Assembly: GCF_021284765.1 (NCBI RefSeq)
Contig: NZ_CP089924.1
Location: 62,001-126,000, forward strand
Source: Lysobacter sp. 5GHs7-4
Lineage (GTDB): Bacteria > Pseudomonadota > Gammaproteobacteria > Xanthomonadales > Xanthomonadaceae
Reading direction: 5' to 3'
Length of the DNA: 64,000 nucleotides
Below are positions 35,047 to 44,792 of the stretch, one piece after another. The position numbers and the translations under genes are program-made. The notes beneath the pieces are model-generated. The model made no database searches. It saw only the letters and a program-made list of their open reading frames with translations, and was not told where the DNA came from. Every line of letters begins with the position of its first letter. Positions within the stretch are counted from its first letter, which is position 1.

Positions 35047-35194
35047 GATGAACCTCACCGATTCGAATCCGGCGACAGCGAACGATCCGGCGCCGTGGCG
35101 CGCCACCGACCCGGAAGCGGCCCCCGTGACCGACCTCGTACCGCCGGTCGCGGCCTTGGGTCATGATGGCCGCAAGACGGTTCAGGGCAAGGGC

Positions 35195-36238
35195 ATGGAC
35201 CTGCACATCCAAGCCATCGGCAAGCGTTACGCCAACGTCGCCGCGCTGGACGCGGTCGACCTGGACATCGCTTCGGGCGAATTGGTCGCGCTGCTGGGCC
35301 CGTCGGGCTCGGGCAAGACCACGCTATTGCGCGTGATCGCCGGCCTGCTGCATCCCGACAGCGGCCGGCTGTTGTTCGGCGACCAGGACGCGACCCGGCT
35401 GAGCCTGCGCGAACGCAACGTCGGTTTCGTGTTCCAGCATTACGCGCTGTTCAAGCACATGACGGTGGCCGAGAACATCGCCTTCGGCCTGCGCAGCCGG
35501 CCGCGCAAGCGCCGCCCGGACAAGGCCACGATCGCGCGCCGCGTGCAGGAGCTGCTGACGCTGATCCAGTTGCCGGAACTCGGCGCCCGCTATCCGGAGC
35601 AGTTGTCCGGCGGCCAGAAACAGCGCGTCGCGCTGGCGCGCGCGCTGGCGATCGATCCCACCGTGCTGCTGCTGGACGAACCGTTCGGCGCGCTCGACGC
35701 CAAGGTGCGCGTGGAGCTGCGGCGCTGGCTGCGGCGCCTGCACGAACAGACCGGCCAGACCACATTGTTCGTCACCCACGATCAGGAAGAAGCGCTGGAG
35801 CTGGCCGATCGGGTGGTGGTGCTGCGCGACGGCCGCATCGAACAGGTCGGCACGCCGGAGCAGATCTACCGCGAACCGGCGTCGGCGTATGTGTTCGATT
35901 TCATCGGCCGCGCCAACGTGCTGGAAGGGCGCGCAGCCGGCGCGCAGTTCGCGGCAGCCGGCCACGCCCTGCGCCTGCCCGCCGACGGCATCGGCGACGG
36001 CGCGGCGCGCTTATACGTGCGCCCGCACGACCTAGCCCTCGTTGCGGACGGCGACGGCCTGCCCGCGCGCGTGGTCGCCGTGCATCGCCTGGCCGACCGC
36101 ATCACCGTGGAGCTGCAGGTCGAGGGCCAGCCGCGCACGCTGGAGCTGGACCTGGTGGCAACGCCGGAAGCGGCGGTGCCGGCGATCGGCGCCACGGTCG
36201 GGGTGAAGCCGCTGCGGTATCGGGTGTATCCGGTTTGA
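35195..36238 (+). CDS. cysA: Sulfate/thiosulfate ABC transporter ATPase CysA
   Basis: 347 residues from ATG 35195 ([21 protein letters not shown]), the normal CysA start and length. The frame is open from ATG 35048, 2 nt after cysW, which would add a 49-residue Pro/Asp-rich tail; that start cannot be excluded and would leave no gap. Walker [11 protein letters not shown]-loop [21 protein letters not shown], signature [16 protein letters not shown], Walker [13 protein letters not shown], and a C-terminal TOBE domain. It powers sulfate import through CysTW. It is the last gene of the sulfur block. Confidence 0.92.
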   Translation: MDLHIQAIGKRYANVAALDAVDLDIASGELVALLGPSGSGKTTLLRVIAGLLHPDSGRLLFGDQDATRLSLRERNVGFVFQHYALFKHMTVAENIAFGLRSRPRKRRPDKATIARRVQELLTLIQLPELGARYPEQLSGGQKQRVALARALAIDPTVLLLDEPFGALDAKVRVELRRWLRRLHEQTGQTTLFVTHDQEEALELADRVVVLRDGRIEQVGTPEQIYREPASAYVFDFIGRANVLEGRAAGAQFAAAGHALRLPADGIGDGAARLYVRPHDLALVADGDGLPARVVAVHRLADRITVELQVEGQPRTLELDLVATPEAAVPAIGATVGVKPLRYRVYPV

Positions 36239-36330
36239 TTTGTGGCGCCGCTGCTTTCCATGTCGCCTCAGACGGACGCGGCGAACTAAGACTGCGTGCT
36301 GACCCTGTCTTCGAAGCAAGCGCTTGGAGC

Positions 36331-36460
36331 GAGGCCCCTGACGCTCCCTTCCCCCTCGGGAGAAGGCGGCCCGCAGGGCCGGATGAGGGTCCGGATTGAG
36401 GTTCGAGTTCCACGCTCGCGCCGGACCTTCTCCCCAACCCCTCTCCCCGCGGGAGAGGGG
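36331..36460. repeat. Inverted hairpin repeats between cysA and hemB
   Basis: This 304-bp gap holds a xanthomonad-type interspersed repeat. One end carries an imperfect hairpin (CTTCCCCC-TC-GGGAGAAG, about 36348-36365), the other a perfect one (CCCCTCTCCC at 36438-36447, loop CGC, complement to 36460). Between them lies GGATGAGGGTCCGGA with a nearby TCCGG inverse. hemB itself is preceded by GGGAG at 36526-36530. No coding sequence is apparent. Confidence 0.6.
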
Positions 36461-36533
36461 CTATGCGCCCACCGCTATGACAAAACGTCCCACCTACAGC
36501 CCCAGCGCCCGGCCCACGCACAGCCGGGAGTAA

Positions 36534-37535
<1,002 letters not shown>

Positions 37536-37582
37536 GCGCGGCGTGGCGCGCGGTGCGCTGCGCTTGCCGCATCCTACGATGA

Positions 37583-37613
37583 CGACCGCGAGGCTCGATG
37601 AGCCTCGCGGTCG
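37583..37613. terminator. Bidirectional hairpin terminator after hemB
   Basis: A perfect 14-bp stem (CGACCGCGAGGCTC, 37583-37596, complement 37600-37613) with a 3-nt loop lies between the convergent hemB gene and the small secreted-protein gene, 7 nt before the latter's stop codon. There is no clear T-tract, so termination is inferred from position and stem stability. Confidence 0.6.
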
Positions 37614-37619
37614 CTTGCA

Positions 37620-37928
37620 TCAGTAGGCGCGGAACGTACAGAACTTGGTGATGGTGGCGCCCGGACCGATATTGCTGATCTGGGCCTCGCAGCCTTCGCG
37701 CGTGGGCGCGCTGTAGTCTTGGAACATCAGGATGAAGCCGCCGGTTTTGCTGTCCCACTGCGTCCAGCTCACGGTGGCCTCCCACACGCCCTCGAGCTGG
37801 ATCGGAGGGAGGTTGGGGTTGGTGGGCAGACGTGGGCCACCGACTTGGGTGGCGCTCAGCGGCGCGGCGACGGCGAGCAACAACAGCAAAATCAGCGCGG
37901 CGGTCTTGCGGGCTCGGGCAATACGCAT
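37620..37928 (-). CDS. Small secreted protein of unknown function
   Basis: 102 residues with AAGGA 8 nt before the ATG. Signal peptide MRIARARKTAALILLLLLAVAAPLSA; the mature part has two cysteines (in EGCEAQ and KFCTFRAY) that could form a disulfide and strand-like segments (VWEATVSWTQW, GGFILMFQDY). I do not recognise the family. A similar size and architecture are found in small periplasmic beta-fold proteins. Confidence 0.65.
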   Translation of the reverse strand: MRIARARKTAALILLLLLAVAAPLSATQVGGPRLPTNPNLPPIQLEGVWEATVSWTQWDSKTGGFILMFQDYSAPTREGCEAQISNIGPGATITKFCTFRAY

Positions 37929-38057
37929 AAGTAAATTCCTTTTACGCTACGGATGTAGCCCGCGCAGGTAAGCAAGCCGCGCGCCGCGCTGTCACGGCTT
38001 TTCGGACATCCGGCCCGTCGCCGCAGACCGACGGAATTCACCGAAAATTTATGAAAA

Positions 38058-38076
38058 AGGCCTGAAAAACAGGCCT
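38058..38076 (-). terminator. Rho-independent terminator of the PD40 gene unit
   Basis: Read on the minus strand: stem AGGCCTG, loop TTTTT, complement CAGGCCT, followed by TTTTTC. It lies about 120 nt after the stop of the 38-codon ORF, in an unusually AT-rich patch (38043-38160). The rest of the 269-bp gap shows no gene. Confidence 0.7.
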
Positions 38077-38197
38077 CTATTGCAGCTGTGCGCAAACCTT
38101 ATCGATAACATTCTGCGTATCGATTCTTGCAGAACCATGTGCGGCATGGTTTCTTGCCAAGCGGTGAATCGGCAATGAATCGAATCGCCGCACCGCA

Positions 38198-38314
38198 TCA
38201 AAGCGCGGTCGCCGCGTCCATGACGCCCACGTCGATCCAAGCCTCGACCATCGCGTCCAGTTCGTCGCGATAGCCGCGCAGCAAGCGCAGCACGATCTTC
38301 TGCTCGGCGCTCAC
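38198..38314 (-). CDS. Possible 38-residue peptide coupled to the PD40 gene
   Basis: A GTG at 38314-38312 overlaps the TGA of the upstream PD40 gene (GTGA) and opens a 38-residue frame beginning VSAEQKIVLRLLRGYRDELD and ending in DAATAL. It is predicted amphipathic helical and acidic overall. The overlap is the same as between real coupled genes in this window. There is no signal peptide and no family is recognised; conservation would be needed to confirm that it is a gene. Confidence 0.4.
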   Translation of the reverse strand: MSAEQKIVLRLLRGYRDELDAMVEAWIDVGVMDAATAL

Positions 38315-39216
38315 GGCGCGATGCAACCGCCCTGCCCCGTCGCCGCGGGCGCCTTCATCCGATAGATGTCCAGCTTGCCGGCCTTCGGCGCTTTCGCGCT
38401 GCCGGTGATCAGCAATTCGCCGGGTTTGTTCCAGTCGATCGCCGGGCCCAGGGTGTAGCCGTCCTCGCCGTTGAACGATAGCGACAGCGGCGCGGCGTCC
38501 GCGTACTTGGCGCCGTCGCACTGGGCCACGTAGAGCCGGATCGGGTCCTTATCGACATTCGCCGAACGCGCGAACACGATCGCGCGGCCGTCGCCCAGCC
38601 AGGCCGCGTCGAACTCGTCGGCGGCGGTGTTCACCCCGGCCACCGGCTTGGGATCGACATAGGCCTTGCCGTTCCAGCGCGCGACGAACAGATCGTGGCG
38701 ACCCGCGCCGCCGAAGCTGTTGCTGGCGAACAGCAGATGGCGGCCGTCGCGGCTGGGCGTGGGCGCCCATTCGTCGCCGCGGCCGTTCACGCCCGCGCCC
38801 AGGCTCTGCGCAGGGCCATAACTCCCGTCGGCGAGCACCGGCGCGCGGTACAGATCGTCGCCGCCGCGTCCGCCGGGACGGTCGGAGAAGAAGTACAGCC
38901 AGCGGCCGTCGGCGCTGAAGGCCGGGGCGAACTCCTTGGCGCCGGTGTTTAGCGCCAGCGGCGCAGGCTCCTGCCAACGCCCCTGTTTCAGGCTGGCCTG
39001 CCACAGATCCCAGCCACCCGCGCCGCCGGGGCGGTCGGTGCTGCCCCAGACGATACGCCGCCCGTCGGGACTCACACTGGCGCGCACTTCCGCATGCGGG
39101 GTGGAGACCACGCCCATGCCCTCGATGCCGAACTCCGACAGAAAGCCCGCAGCGGGCATGGCCAGCAGCAAGGCTGAGAGTAGACTGAGACCGGACAAGG
39201 CCGTGGCGCGCCGCAT
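38311..39216 (-). CDS. Secreted PD40/TolB-like beta-propeller protein
   Basis: 301 residues from ATG 39216, with GGGAG 7 nt upstream. Signal peptide MRRATALSGLSLLSALLLAMPAAG, then at least four PD40-type repeats: RASVSPDGRRIVWGS, APAFSADGRWLYFFSDRPGG, APTPSRDGRHLLFASNSFGGAGRHDLF and DAAWLGDGRAIVFAR. Two cysteines lie near the C-terminus. Such propellers are usually periplasmic protein-interaction modules, as in TolB. No catalytic motif is seen. It is divergent from aroE. Confidence 0.78.
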   Translation of the reverse strand: MRRATALSGLSLLSALLLAMPAAGFLSEFGIEGMGVVSTPHAEVRASVSPDGRRIVWGSTDRPGGAGGWDLWQASLKQGRWQEPAPLALNTGAKEFAPAFSADGRWLYFFSDRPGGRGGDDLYRAPVLADGSYGPAQSLGAGVNGRGDEWAPTPSRDGRHLLFASNSFGGAGRHDLFVARWNGKAYVDPKPVAGVNTAADEFDAAWLGDGRAIVFARSANVDKDPIRLYVAQCDGAKYADAAPLSLSFNGEDGYTLGPAIDWNKPGELLITGSAKAPKAGKLDIYRMKAPAATGQGGCIAP

Positions 39217-39266
39217 AGTGCGTCTCCCTTGAATGTTCCCCATCAGCATCCCCAACGAGGCTGTCC

Positions 39267-40112
39267 ATGTCCATTCCACGTTATGCGGTGATCGGCCACC
39301 CGGTGGCGCACTCGCTGTCGCCGCGGATCCACGCCGCGTTCGGACGGCAACTCGGCATCGCACTGGAGTACGTCGCCATCGACGCCGCGCCGGAGCAGTT
39401 CGACGCCTTGCTGGCCGAGTTCGCGGCCGAGGGCGGCCTGGGCGCCAACATCACGCTGCCGCACAAGACGCGCGCGGCCAGCATCTGCACGCACCTGAGC
39501 GAACGCGCGCGCCGCGCCGGCGCCGCCAACACCCTGATCCGCAGCGCCACCGGCTGGGAAGGCGACAACACCGACGGCGCCGGCCTGATACGCGACCTCA
39601 CCGATCGCCACGGCCTGGACCTGCGCGAACGCCGCACCCTGCTGATCGGCGCCGGCGGCGCCGCGCGCGGCGTCGCGCCGGCGTTGCTGGATGCCGGCAT
39701 CGGCGACCTCTACATCGTCAACCGCACGCCCGAACGCGCCGATGCGCTGGCCGATGCGTTGGGCCTGCCCGGCCGCGTGCATCCGCGCTACATGAAGGAC
39801 ATGGTCGCGCTGGGCACCTTCGACCTGATCGTCAACGCCACCTCGGCCGCGCGCGACGCGGAGTTGCCGGCGCTGCCGATGTCGCTGGCCAATCCGCGCA
39901 CCGCCGCGGTCGATCTGAGCTACGGCGAGGTGGCGATCCCGTTCCTGGCCTGGGCCAAGGCGGCCAGCGCGCACGATCGCATCGACGGCCTGGGCATGCT
40001 GGTCGAACAGGCCGCCGAGAGCTTCGAACGCTGGCACCGCGTGCGCCCGGAGACCGACCCGGTCTACGCCGCGCTGCGCGAACGCGACGACGCCCTGGTC
40101 ACCGCCGACTGA
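39267..40112 (+). CDS. aroE: Shikimate dehydrogenase
   Basis: 281 residues, full length. N-terminal [18 protein letters not shown], substrate-binding [11 protein letters not shown] (catalytic Lys), GDNTDGAG, and the NADPH loop [19 protein letters not shown] followed by [11 protein letters not shown]. It reduces 3-dehydroshikimate to shikimate on the way to chorismate, the substrate of the XanB2-type chorismatase encoded at 25.3 kb. It stands alone, 51 nt from the divergent PD40 gene. Confidence 0.95.
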   Translation: MSIPRYAVIGHPVAHSLSPRIHAAFGRQLGIALEYVAIDAAPEQFDALLAEFAAEGGLGANITLPHKTRAASICTHLSERARRAGAANTLIRSATGWEGDNTDGAGLIRDLTDRHGLDLRERRTLLIGAGGAARGVAPALLDAGIGDLYIVNRTPERADALADALGLPGRVHPRYMKDMVALGTFDLIVNATSAARDAELPALPMSLANPRTAAVDLSYGEVAIPFLAWAKAASAHDRIDGLGMLVEQAAESFERWHRVRPETDPVYAALRERDDALVTAD

Positions 40113-40182
40113 TCCGCCGCGCGCAGAGAACGGCCGCAAGCTGCAGCCGCCCCTGCGTGTTGGCACCCACACTGAGACGAGA

Positions 40183-40527
40183 ATGGAATCCGAAACCCTG
40201 CTGACCTCCTTGCTCGGCCCGGTTCTGTACGCGACCCCGCATCTATTGCTAAGCACGATCGGCCTGGTGCTGTGCCTGATGCGCCGACGCACGCTGGGTG
40301 CGGCCAGCATCTACGCTTGCGCGGGCTTCGCGCTGTTCATCCTCGGCTCCCTGTTCGGCCTGGGCGCGCACGTGTGGTTGATATGGATGAGCCAGAACGG
40401 CGAGGCCACATCGTCGCTGACGCTGGTCATGAGCGTGTTCAGCGGTGTCGCGACCGTGCTGCATGCGATCGCGATGGGCCTGGTGATCGCCGCGATCCTG
40501 ATACGGCGACCGGCGCAAACGGCATAA
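40183..40527 (+). CDS. Small three-helix membrane protein
   Basis: 114 residues. Hydrophobic helices at about residues 13-33 (YATPHLLLSTIGLVLCLM), 41-68 (ASIYACAGFALFILGSLFGLGAHVWLIWM) and 77-107 (LTLVMSVFSGVATVLHAIAMGLVIAAILI). Similar small proteins are common in Lysobacter-like genomes but I know of no function. It is 70 nt after aroE. Confidence 0.6.
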   Translation: MESETLLTSLLGPVLYATPHLLLSTIGLVLCLMRRRTLGAASIYACAGFALFILGSLFGLGAHVWLIWMSQNGEATSSLTLVMSVFSGVATVLHAIAMGLVIAAILIRRPAQTA

Positions 40528-40562
40528 GCCAGAATGCGTGCGCGCGAGCGCACTGCGCCGTC

Positions 40563-40910
40563 ATGCCGACCGAATCCGCCAGTAGCGACGCCATGCAAGC
40601 CGACACCGTCTACCACTTCGCCGATCCCGCCGACTGGGCGCGCGCGCAGCGCGATGGCGAGTACCGCAACGCGGGCCTGCAGCGTGAAGGCTTCCTGCAT
40701 TGCGCAACGCAGGCGCAACTGGCGGACGTGATCGAACGGCACCAGCGCGGCCGCGGCGAATTGATCCTGTTGCACCTGGACGCCGCTGCGCTGGGCGATG
40801 TCTTGCGCTACGACCCCAGCCCACGCAGCGGCCAGGCCTACCCGCACGTCTACGGGCCGATACCGCTGAGCGCGGTGCGCACGGCCGTAGCCTTTCAGGC
40901 GCCGGACTGA
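40563..40910 (+). CDS. DUF952 domain protein
   Basis: 115 residues from ATG 40563; ATG 40593 would give a 105-residue form starting directly at the domain. DUF952 features: [46 protein letters not shown] and [13 protein letters not shown]. The family adopts an ADP-ribosyltransferase/RNA phosphotransferase-like small fold and has no established role. The YkgJ-like gene begins 8 nt downstream, so the two are probably co-transcribed. Confidence 0.8.
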   Translation: MPTESASSDAMQADTVYHFADPADWARAQRDGEYRNAGLQREGFLHCATQAQLADVIERHQRGRGELILLHLDAAALGDVLRYDPSPRSGQAYPHVYGPIPLSAVRTAVAFQAPD

Positions 40911-40918
40911 GCACGCGC

Positions 40919-41206
40919 ATGCACTGCCGCGAACACTGCGGGGCCTGCTGCACCGCGCCCTCGATCGCCTCACCGATTCCGGGCATGCCGTACGGCAAAC
41001 CCGCGGGCATGCCCTGCGTGCAGCTGGACGACCAACTGCGCTGCCGCTTGTTCGGCCGGCCCGAGCGCCCGGCGTTCTGCGGCTCGTTGCAGCCGTCGGC
41101 GGACATGTGCGGCGCCGATCGCGATGAGGCGATGGCGCTGCTGTCGGCGCTGGAAATCGCCACGCGTCCCGATGCGGCCTCGCCGCCGCCTGTGGGAGCG
41201 ACCTAA
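40919..41206 (+). CDS. YkgJ-type cysteine-cluster protein
   Basis: 95 residues starting at [11 protein letters not shown]. Seven or more cysteines in the YkgJ/UPF0153 pattern: C-x3-C-x2-CC near the N-terminus, then [23 protein letters not shown], and MCGADRDEA. The family is thought to bind zinc or iron. The last residues (PPPVGAT) are encoded by a dispersed hairpin repeat that overlaps the stop codon, so the native C-terminus may have been altered by repeat insertion. Confidence 0.82.
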   Translation: MHCREHCGACCTAPSIASPIPGMPYGKPAGMPCVQLDDQLRCRLFGRPERPAFCGSLQPSADMCGADRDEAMALLSALEIATRPDAASPPPVGAT

Positions 41207-41277
41207 GTCGCGTTTGCCGCGCTCAGCGGTCGATCCGCGCCTGCTGGAAAGCCATCGCGGCTTCGGCCGCTCCCACC
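41191..41277. repeat. Two facing GTGGGAGC hairpin repeats
   Basis: TGTGGGAGC-GAC-ctaa-GTC-GCG at 41191-41212 (plus) and the variant with GCGGC-cgaa-GCCGC at about 41250-41277 (minus) face each other around the end of the YkgJ-like gene. They share the head GTRGGAGC with the copies at 27.0, 60.6 and 60.9 kb. Confidence 0.65.
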
Positions 41278-41308
41278 GAAGGCCGCTGCGCGATGCCGCA
41301 GGCCAGGC

Positions 41309-42658
41309 TTACAGCAAGCCGTCGCGCTTCACCGCCAGGTATTTCTCCACCAGCGAGGCGGCCAGTTGGTCGCAGGACACGTCCAGCACCATCACGCCGT
41401 GGTGGCGCAGCGCGTCGTGGGCGGCGGTGCGCTGCTCCAGGTACTGCGCGGTGGCGCCGGCGCGGACCGCGTCGCGCAGGTCGTGCACCTCGTCGGCCAG
41501 CGCGGCGTCCAGCGAGTCCTCGCGCAGCGAGGCCACGCAGACCAGATGGCGCTTGCGCAGCATCTGCACCGCGGCCAGCACGTCGTCCATGTCCTCGTCG
41601 CGCAGGTTGGTGACCAGCATCACCAGCGAACGCCGGCGCTGGCGCAGCGACAGCTCGGTGGCGGCGGCGAGGAAATCGGTGGCGACCGGCTGCGGCTGCA
41701 AGGCGTAGCTGGCGCGCAGCAGGCTGTCGATCGCGCCCACGCCGCGGCGCGGCGGCACCCAGGCCGAAGCGCCGCCGCTGGCGAGCAGGCCGACCGCGTC
41801 GCCCTGGCGCAGGGCCAGGTAGGCCACGACCAGCGCCGCGTCGAGCACGCGGTCGAAGTGCGAGAGCGCGCCGTCGCGCGCGAGCAGACGACGGCCGGTG
41901 TCCAGCATCAGTACCAGCTGCTGATTGCGCTCGTCCTGGTACTCGCGCGAGATCAGGCGGCGCGCGCGCGCGGTCGCCTTCCAGTCGATCTGGCGCAGGC
42001 TGTCGCCGACGCGGTACTCGCGCATCTGGTGGAAGTCGGTGCCTTCGCCGCGACGGCGCTTGAGGTGCGCGCCGACCAGGCGCGAGGCCTGTTCGGCACT
42101 GAACATGGCGAACTTGGCCAGCGGCGCGAAGTTCGGGAATACCCGCACCGGCTGCACCGCGCCGGCCACGCGCGACTGCCACCACAAACGCCACGGCGAA
42201 TGCAGGCGCAGTTGCACGCCGTCGAAGGCGAAGTCGCCGCGCTCGTCGGCGCGCAGCCGGTAATCGATGCTGCTGGTTTCGCCGCGTCGCAAGGCCAGAC
42301 GGCGCGGCAGGCCCTGCATCGTCCAGCCGCCCGGATACAGATCGAACACGTCCAGCGCCTGCCGGCGCGCATCGGCGTCCAGGCTCAGGCTGACCTCGCG
42401 CTCCAGGCCGATCGGCCAGGTGTCGGGCATGCTGCGCCGCACGCGCGGCGTCGCCGCGCGGTGCACCCGCCAGGCGTCGACCGCGGCGATCGCGGCCAGC
42501 GCGGCGCCGGCGATCCACCACCATCGCGCCGGCACCCATCCGATGCTGGCCACCAGGCCGAACGCGCCCCACAGCACCAGCAAGGCCAGCAGCGCCGGCG
42601 CCGGTCGCGGCACGGTGCGCTCCGATCGCGCGACGGCGGGTGTCGCGACAGCGCTCAT
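41309..42658 (-). CDS. DUF58 domain protein of the MoxR operon
   Basis: 449 residues from ATG 42658. Two N-terminal helices (ALLALLVLWGAFGLVASIGW, ARWWWIAGAALAAIAAVDAW), then a beta-rich region and the DUF58 core GEGTDFHQMREYRVGDSLRQIDWKATARARRLISREYQDERNQQLVLMLDTGRR; a von Willebrand A-like C-terminal half follows. DUF58 proteins act with MoxR ATPases as chaperone-like machinery, but the target here is unknown. The start overlaps the moxR stop (4 nt). Confidence 0.88.
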   Translation of the reverse strand: MSAVATPAVARSERTVPRPAPALLALLVLWGAFGLVASIGWVPARWWWIAGAALAAIAAVDAWRVHRAATPRVRRSMPDTWPIGLEREVSLSLDADARRQALDVFDLYPGGWTMQGLPRRLALRRGETSSIDYRLRADERGDFAFDGVQLRLHSPWRLWWQSRVAGAVQPVRVFPNFAPLAKFAMFSAEQASRLVGAHLKRRRGEGTDFHQMREYRVGDSLRQIDWKATARARRLISREYQDERNQQLVLMLDTGRRLLARDGALSHFDRVLDAALVVAYLALRQGDAVGLLASGGASAWVPPRRGVGAIDSLLRASYALQPQPVATDFLAAATELSLRQRRRSLVMLVTNLRDEDMDDVLAAVQMLRKRHLVCVASLREDSLDAALADEVHDLRDAVRAGATAQYLEQRTAAHDALRHHGVMVLDVSCDQLAASLVEKYLAVKRDGLL

Positions 42659-43647
42659 TGACGCGGCGCTTCGACCTTGGCCAGCAGCGCGTGCAACACG
42701 TCGTCGGGCGACTGGCCTTCGATCTGCATTTCCGGCGCCAGCGCGATGCGATGGCGCAAGGCCGGCTTGGCGATTTCGCGGACGTCGTCGGGGGTGACGA
42801 AATCGCGGCCCGACAGCACCGCCTGCGCGCGCGAGGCGCGCACCAGCGCCAGGCTGCCGCGCGGACCGGCGCCCAGCGCGATGCCCGGCCATTCGCGCGT
42901 GGCCGCGGCGATGCGCACCGCGTAATCGATGACCGCATCGTCGACCGTGACCAGGGCGGTGCCGTGCTGCATGGCCACGATCTCCTCCGGGCCCAGCACG
43001 CGCTGCACCTGCGACAGGTCGAAGTCCGAGGCGCTGCGGCCCTGACTGACCGCGCTGACCATGCGCTTCTCGTCGGCGCGGCTGGGGTAGCCGATCAGCA
43101 CCTTGAGCAAGAAGCGGTCCAGTTGCGCTTCCGGCAGCGGGTACGTGCCCTCCTGCTCGACCGGGTTCTGCGTGGCCAGGGTCAGGAACGGCGGCGCCAG
43201 CTCGAAGCTGTGGCCTTCGATGGTGACCTGCAGTTCCTGCATCGCCTCCAGCAGCGCCGACTGGGTCTTGGCCGGCGCGCGATTGATTTCGTCGGCCAGC
43301 AGCAGGTTGGTGAACACCGGGCCGCGGCGGATGTTGAAGCTTTCGGTCTTGGGGTCGTAGACCGCGTGGCCGCTGATGTCGCTGGGCATCAGGTCGGGGG
43401 TGAACTGCACGCGCGCATAGCCGCAGTCCAGGGCCTTGGACAGCGCGCGCACCAGCAGGGTCTTGCCCAGGCCGGGCACGCCCTCGATCAGGGCGTGGCC
43501 GCCGGCGAGCAGCGCGATCAGGATCTGGTCCAGCGCGGCGTCCTGGCCGATGAAGGCCTTGCCGACCTCGTCGCGCACGGCGGCGGCGCGTTGCGCCAGT
43601 TCGGTACCGGTGATCGGTGCGGGCACGTTCGCGGGCGTGGTGGTCAT
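42655..43647 (-). CDS. MoxR-type AAA+ ATPase
   Basis: 330 residues from ATG 43647. Walker A GVPGLGKT, Walker B LLADEINRA, sensor LTLATQNPVEQEGTYPLPEAQLDRF, and a C-terminal lid domain: a complete MoxR subfamily ATPase. With the DUF58 partner it probably remodels or activates a membrane-associated protein complex. Its start overlaps the stop of the DUF4350 gene (ATGA), and the whole six-gene set is tightly spaced. Confidence 0.93.
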   Translation of the reverse strand: MTTTPANVPAPITGTELAQRAAAVRDEVGKAFIGQDAALDQILIALLAGGHALIEGVPGLGKTLLVRALSKALDCGYARVQFTPDLMPSDISGHAVYDPKTESFNIRRGPVFTNLLLADEINRAPAKTQSALLEAMQELQVTIEGHSFELAPPFLTLATQNPVEQEGTYPLPEAQLDRFLLKVLIGYPSRADEKRMVSAVSQGRSASDFDLSQVQRVLGPEEIVAMQHGTALVTVDDAVIDYAVRIAAATREWPGIALGAGPRGSLALVRASRAQAVLSGRDFVTPDDVREIAKPALRHRIALAPEMQIEGQSPDDVLHALLAKVEAPRQ

Positions 43648-44792
43648 AGGGAGTTTCTCAGTCGGATCAAAGTGGCGATGCGGGAACGGAACGCGGCGTG
43701 ATCGCGCGCGACCGGCGTGGCCAGCGCCTCGCGGATCTCCGCGGGCGACAGCTTGAATCGTTCGGCCAACAGCGCCGCCTGCGGCTCGCCGTCGAGCGCG
43801 GCGGCCTGCGGATCGCGGCGGCGCAGGCGGTACAGGAAGGCGTTTCGCACGGCGGCATGCAGCAGATGGCCGTAGCCGTAGCGGTAGGCGTGCTCGCCGC
43901 TGGCGAAGACGTGTTCGAGCAGCGAACGGCGCTCGCTGACCGGCGACGGCAGCTGTGGGCCGAAGCGCTGCGCGCGCCGCCACAGCCATAGCAGCAGCGC
44001 CAGCAGCAGCGGCCCCCAGGCCATCCAACTGCGCAGCAGCAGGGTCATCCACAGCGAGGGCATGTCCGCCGCGTAGATCAGATGCACGGTGCCGGCGCGG
44101 TAGTTCGGCGCCAGCAGCTGACGCAGCAAGGCGATATGCGGCACGTCCTTGATCGCCTCGGCGCGCTCCTTGCCGGCGGCGTTGGCCGCAAAATCCAGAT
44201 CGGCCACCACGTCGACGCTGCCGCGCCCCTGCGGCAGGCGCGCGAACACGTAGCCGCTGTCGTCCTCGCCCCAGGCGCGCAGCGGCGTGGCCGCGCGCTC
44301 CATCAGCAGGAACCGTCGGCCCTGACAGAACTCGACATGCGAATCCTGGCGCTCGACGTACATCGCCACGCAATCGGATTCGCGCTGCGGGAAGAATTTC
44401 ACCCCAAGCTCGTGCAGCAACGGTATCGGCGTGGCCGCGCTGAGTTCGCCCGGCGGCGGCGTGCGCACGATCAGGTGCCCGCCGCCGTGCACCCAGGCCA
44501 GCAGGCGTTCGGCGTCGGCACCCGACAGCTGGCGCGGATCGCGCAGCAGCAGCACGGTGTCGCGCGCGCCCAGCGGATAGCGGTCGGCTTGCAGGCGCTG
44601 GCGCGAGAGCGCCTTCACGCCGTCCTTCTTCAAGGCCAGCTTGAGCACGTACAGCGGATTGCTGGCCGCCTCGCCGCTGCGCGGCAGGTCGATCCATTCC
44701 TCGACCCGCTCGTGCGTGCGCCACCACCAGTAGCCCAAGCCCGCCAGCAGCAGGACCACCAGCGCGGTGGCCAATCCGGTGCGCAGGTTCAT
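43644..44792 (-). CDS. DUF4350 domain membrane protein of the MoxR operon
   Basis: 382 residues. Transmembrane helix at residues 7-24 (LATALVVLLLAGLGYWWW), a DUF4350 domain (LLRDPRQLSGADAERLLAWVHGGGHLIVRTP) with a class I glutamine-amidotransferase-like sandwich, then a second helix (about 255-278, MAWGPLLLALLLWLWRRAQRFGP) and a cytoplasmic tail. It is typical of this operon in xanthomonads. No catalytic residues are recognised. It is coupled to the DUF4129 gene by a 4-nt overlap. Confidence 0.82.
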   Translation of the reverse strand: MNLRTGLATALVVLLLAGLGYWWWRTHERVEEWIDLPRSGEAASNPLYVLKLALKKDGVKALSRQRLQADRYPLGARDTVLLLRDPRQLSGADAERLLAWVHGGGHLIVRTPPPGELSAATPIPLLHELGVKFFPQRESDCVAMYVERQDSHVEFCQGRRFLLMERAATPLRAWGEDDSGYVFARLPQGRGSVDVVADLDFAANAAGKERAEAIKDVPHIALLRQLLAPNYRAGTVHLIYAADMPSLWMTLLLRSWMAWGPLLLALLLWLWRRAQRFGPQLPSPVSERRSLLEHVFASGEHAYRYGYGHLLHAAVRNAFLYRLRRRDPQAAALDGEPQAALLAERFKLSPAEIREALATPVARDHAAFRSRIATLIRLRNSL

